This document shows, piece by piece, positions 63,418-64,000 of a stretch of DNA of 64,000 bases. The position numbers were made by a program, and so were the translations under genes. Under the pieces are notes generated by a model. The model was not told the origin of the DNA, did not search any database, and saw nothing but the letters and a program-made list of their open reading frames with translations. Each line of letters starts with the position of its first letter. Position 1 is the first letter of the stretch. Origin of the DNA: Pannonibacter phragmitetus DSM 14782 (GTDB lineage: Bacteria; Pseudomonadota; Alphaproteobacteria; Rhizobiales; Stappiaceae); assembly GCF_000382365.1 (NCBI RefSeq), contig NZ_KB908215.1:620001-684000 (forward strand), in the 5' to 3' direction.

Positions 63418-63655
63418 CACATGAATGAGCATCAGGCGTCCTTGCACGTGTGGGCATGTCCTGCCCGGAACGGTGACCCAGATGGACTTGATGCTGGCCG
63501 CTTTGGCCTACCGCTTTTTCAGGCAGAACCGCCAGCAGACACAGCCTCGTTCTCCCGGGGAAGCGGCTGCCGCCATGCTGGCCTCGCTTCTGCCGGCCCT
63601 TCCCCAGGACAGCTTGCCACCTTCCCCAAGCCTTCCTGCCGAAAGGACCACTGAC

Positions 63656-64000
63656 ATGCCTGCAAATCCCACGCCGATCCGGCCCGTCATTCCGGCCAAC
63701 TTCCTGCTTGGCACCCTGCGCCTTGCCAACAATGCCGGTCAGTACAGCATCGAAGACGGCCAGTTTCCGAGCCTCTACTTCATCGACAATGTCGTGAACT
63801 TCATCCGTTACCGCCCCTTGCACCGGGACGGCTTTCTTATCTCCGAGAAGGCGGGCCGCGAAGTCTACATGTATGCAGGTCAGTGGAACGATGCCCTGAC
63901 GATTCAGGCAAACCTTGCAGCCAACACGATCTACTCGGTCCAGCTTGGCAACAACAAGACAACGATCAATGCCAACCTGCTGGCTTCGCAAGCAAATCAG
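63656..64000 (+). CDS. Hypothetical protein, 3' end outside window
   Basis: Frame open to the end of the window. The ATG at 63656 has AAAGGA about ten bases upstream. An in-frame ATG at 63482 would add 58 residues, of which some are hydrophobic (MDLMLAALAYRFFR). The visible 115 residues are rich in Asn, Gln and Ala (FLLGTLRLANNAGQYSIED, INANLLASQANQ) with no motif I recognise and no signal peptide from the later start. Function unknown. Confidence 0.5.
   Translation, partial: MPANPTPIRPVIPANFLLGTLRLANNAGQYSIEDGQFPSLYFIDNVVNFIRYRPLHRDGFLISEKAGREVYMYAGQWNDALTIQANLAANTIYSVQLGNNKTTINANLLASQANQ

Overview
The window is a GC-rich chromosomal segment of an alphaproteobacterium, most likely of the Hyphomicrobiales (Rhizobiales). 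The grounds are a CcrM-type adenine methyltransferase, a NadQ-like NAD regulator near nadABC, the betaine-lipid genes btaAB behind a PhoB-like box, a TIGR02301-type exported protein, the order xseB - dxs - tlyA - rRNA methyltransferase, and several families of short intergenic palindromes of the RIME/REP kind. It looks like core chromosome with small accessory insertions. I see no rRNA, tRNA, transposase, prophage block or CRISPR array.

Layout. 1-7.1 kb: end of a CorA transporter, pdxH, a lipoprotein, a DnaJ-like chaperone, an acyl-CoA dehydrogenase/enoyl-CoA isomerase operon, and the threonylcarbamoyl-AMP synthase. 7.1-17.8 kb: an HDAC-like deacetylase and xseB, then a LuxR-type regulator and a minus-strand transcript, then dxs, an MFS protein, a copper-delivery cluster (DUF2946-like, PCuAC, SCO, small membrane ORF), tlyA and a TrmA/RlmD-type methyltransferase. 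17.8-24.3 kb: a TPR-methyltransferase, a GNAT-like protein, an SRAP protein, and small genes including a Nudix hydrolase, a TIGR02301 protein and a LysE exporter. 24.3-28.1 kb: btaBA for phosphorus-free membrane lipid, and a compact MarR - DNA-alkylation-repair - DUF6616 operon. 28.2-34.6 kb: L,D-transpeptidase, dihydroorotase-like protein, YgfZ, HD hydrolase, phosphatase and NadQ. 34.7-41.3 kb: MFS transporter, nadA-nadB-nadC, and a cell-wall hydrolase. 41.8-52.1 kb: ETF-ubiquinone oxidoreductase, uracil-DNA glycosylase, PilZ protein, S49 peptidase, and glyQ and glyS separated by an opposing GGDEF-EAL gene. 52.3-60.8 kb: RhlE helicase, chorismate mutase, malic enzyme, ceramidase-like protein, AMP nucleosidase, ccrM. 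60.9-63.4 kb: arsR-arsC-acr3-arsC2. A hypothetical gene runs off the right edge.

Regulation can be read in several places. A perfect palindrome lies before nadA close to a NadQ-like gene. A PhoB-like box lies before btaA. Near-identical TTTACGT-type palindromes lie before the acyl-CoA dehydrogenase operon and before the ETF-QO that takes its electrons. Operator-like inverted repeats overlap the promoters of the marR and arsR genes. The acyl-CoA dehydrogenase and ETF-QO would together feed acyl-CoA electrons to the quinone pool. The copper cluster would supply cytochrome oxidase. NadABC makes NAD from aspartate.

All positions and motifs were read by eye. Regulator names attached to sites come from remembered consensus sequences and are inference.
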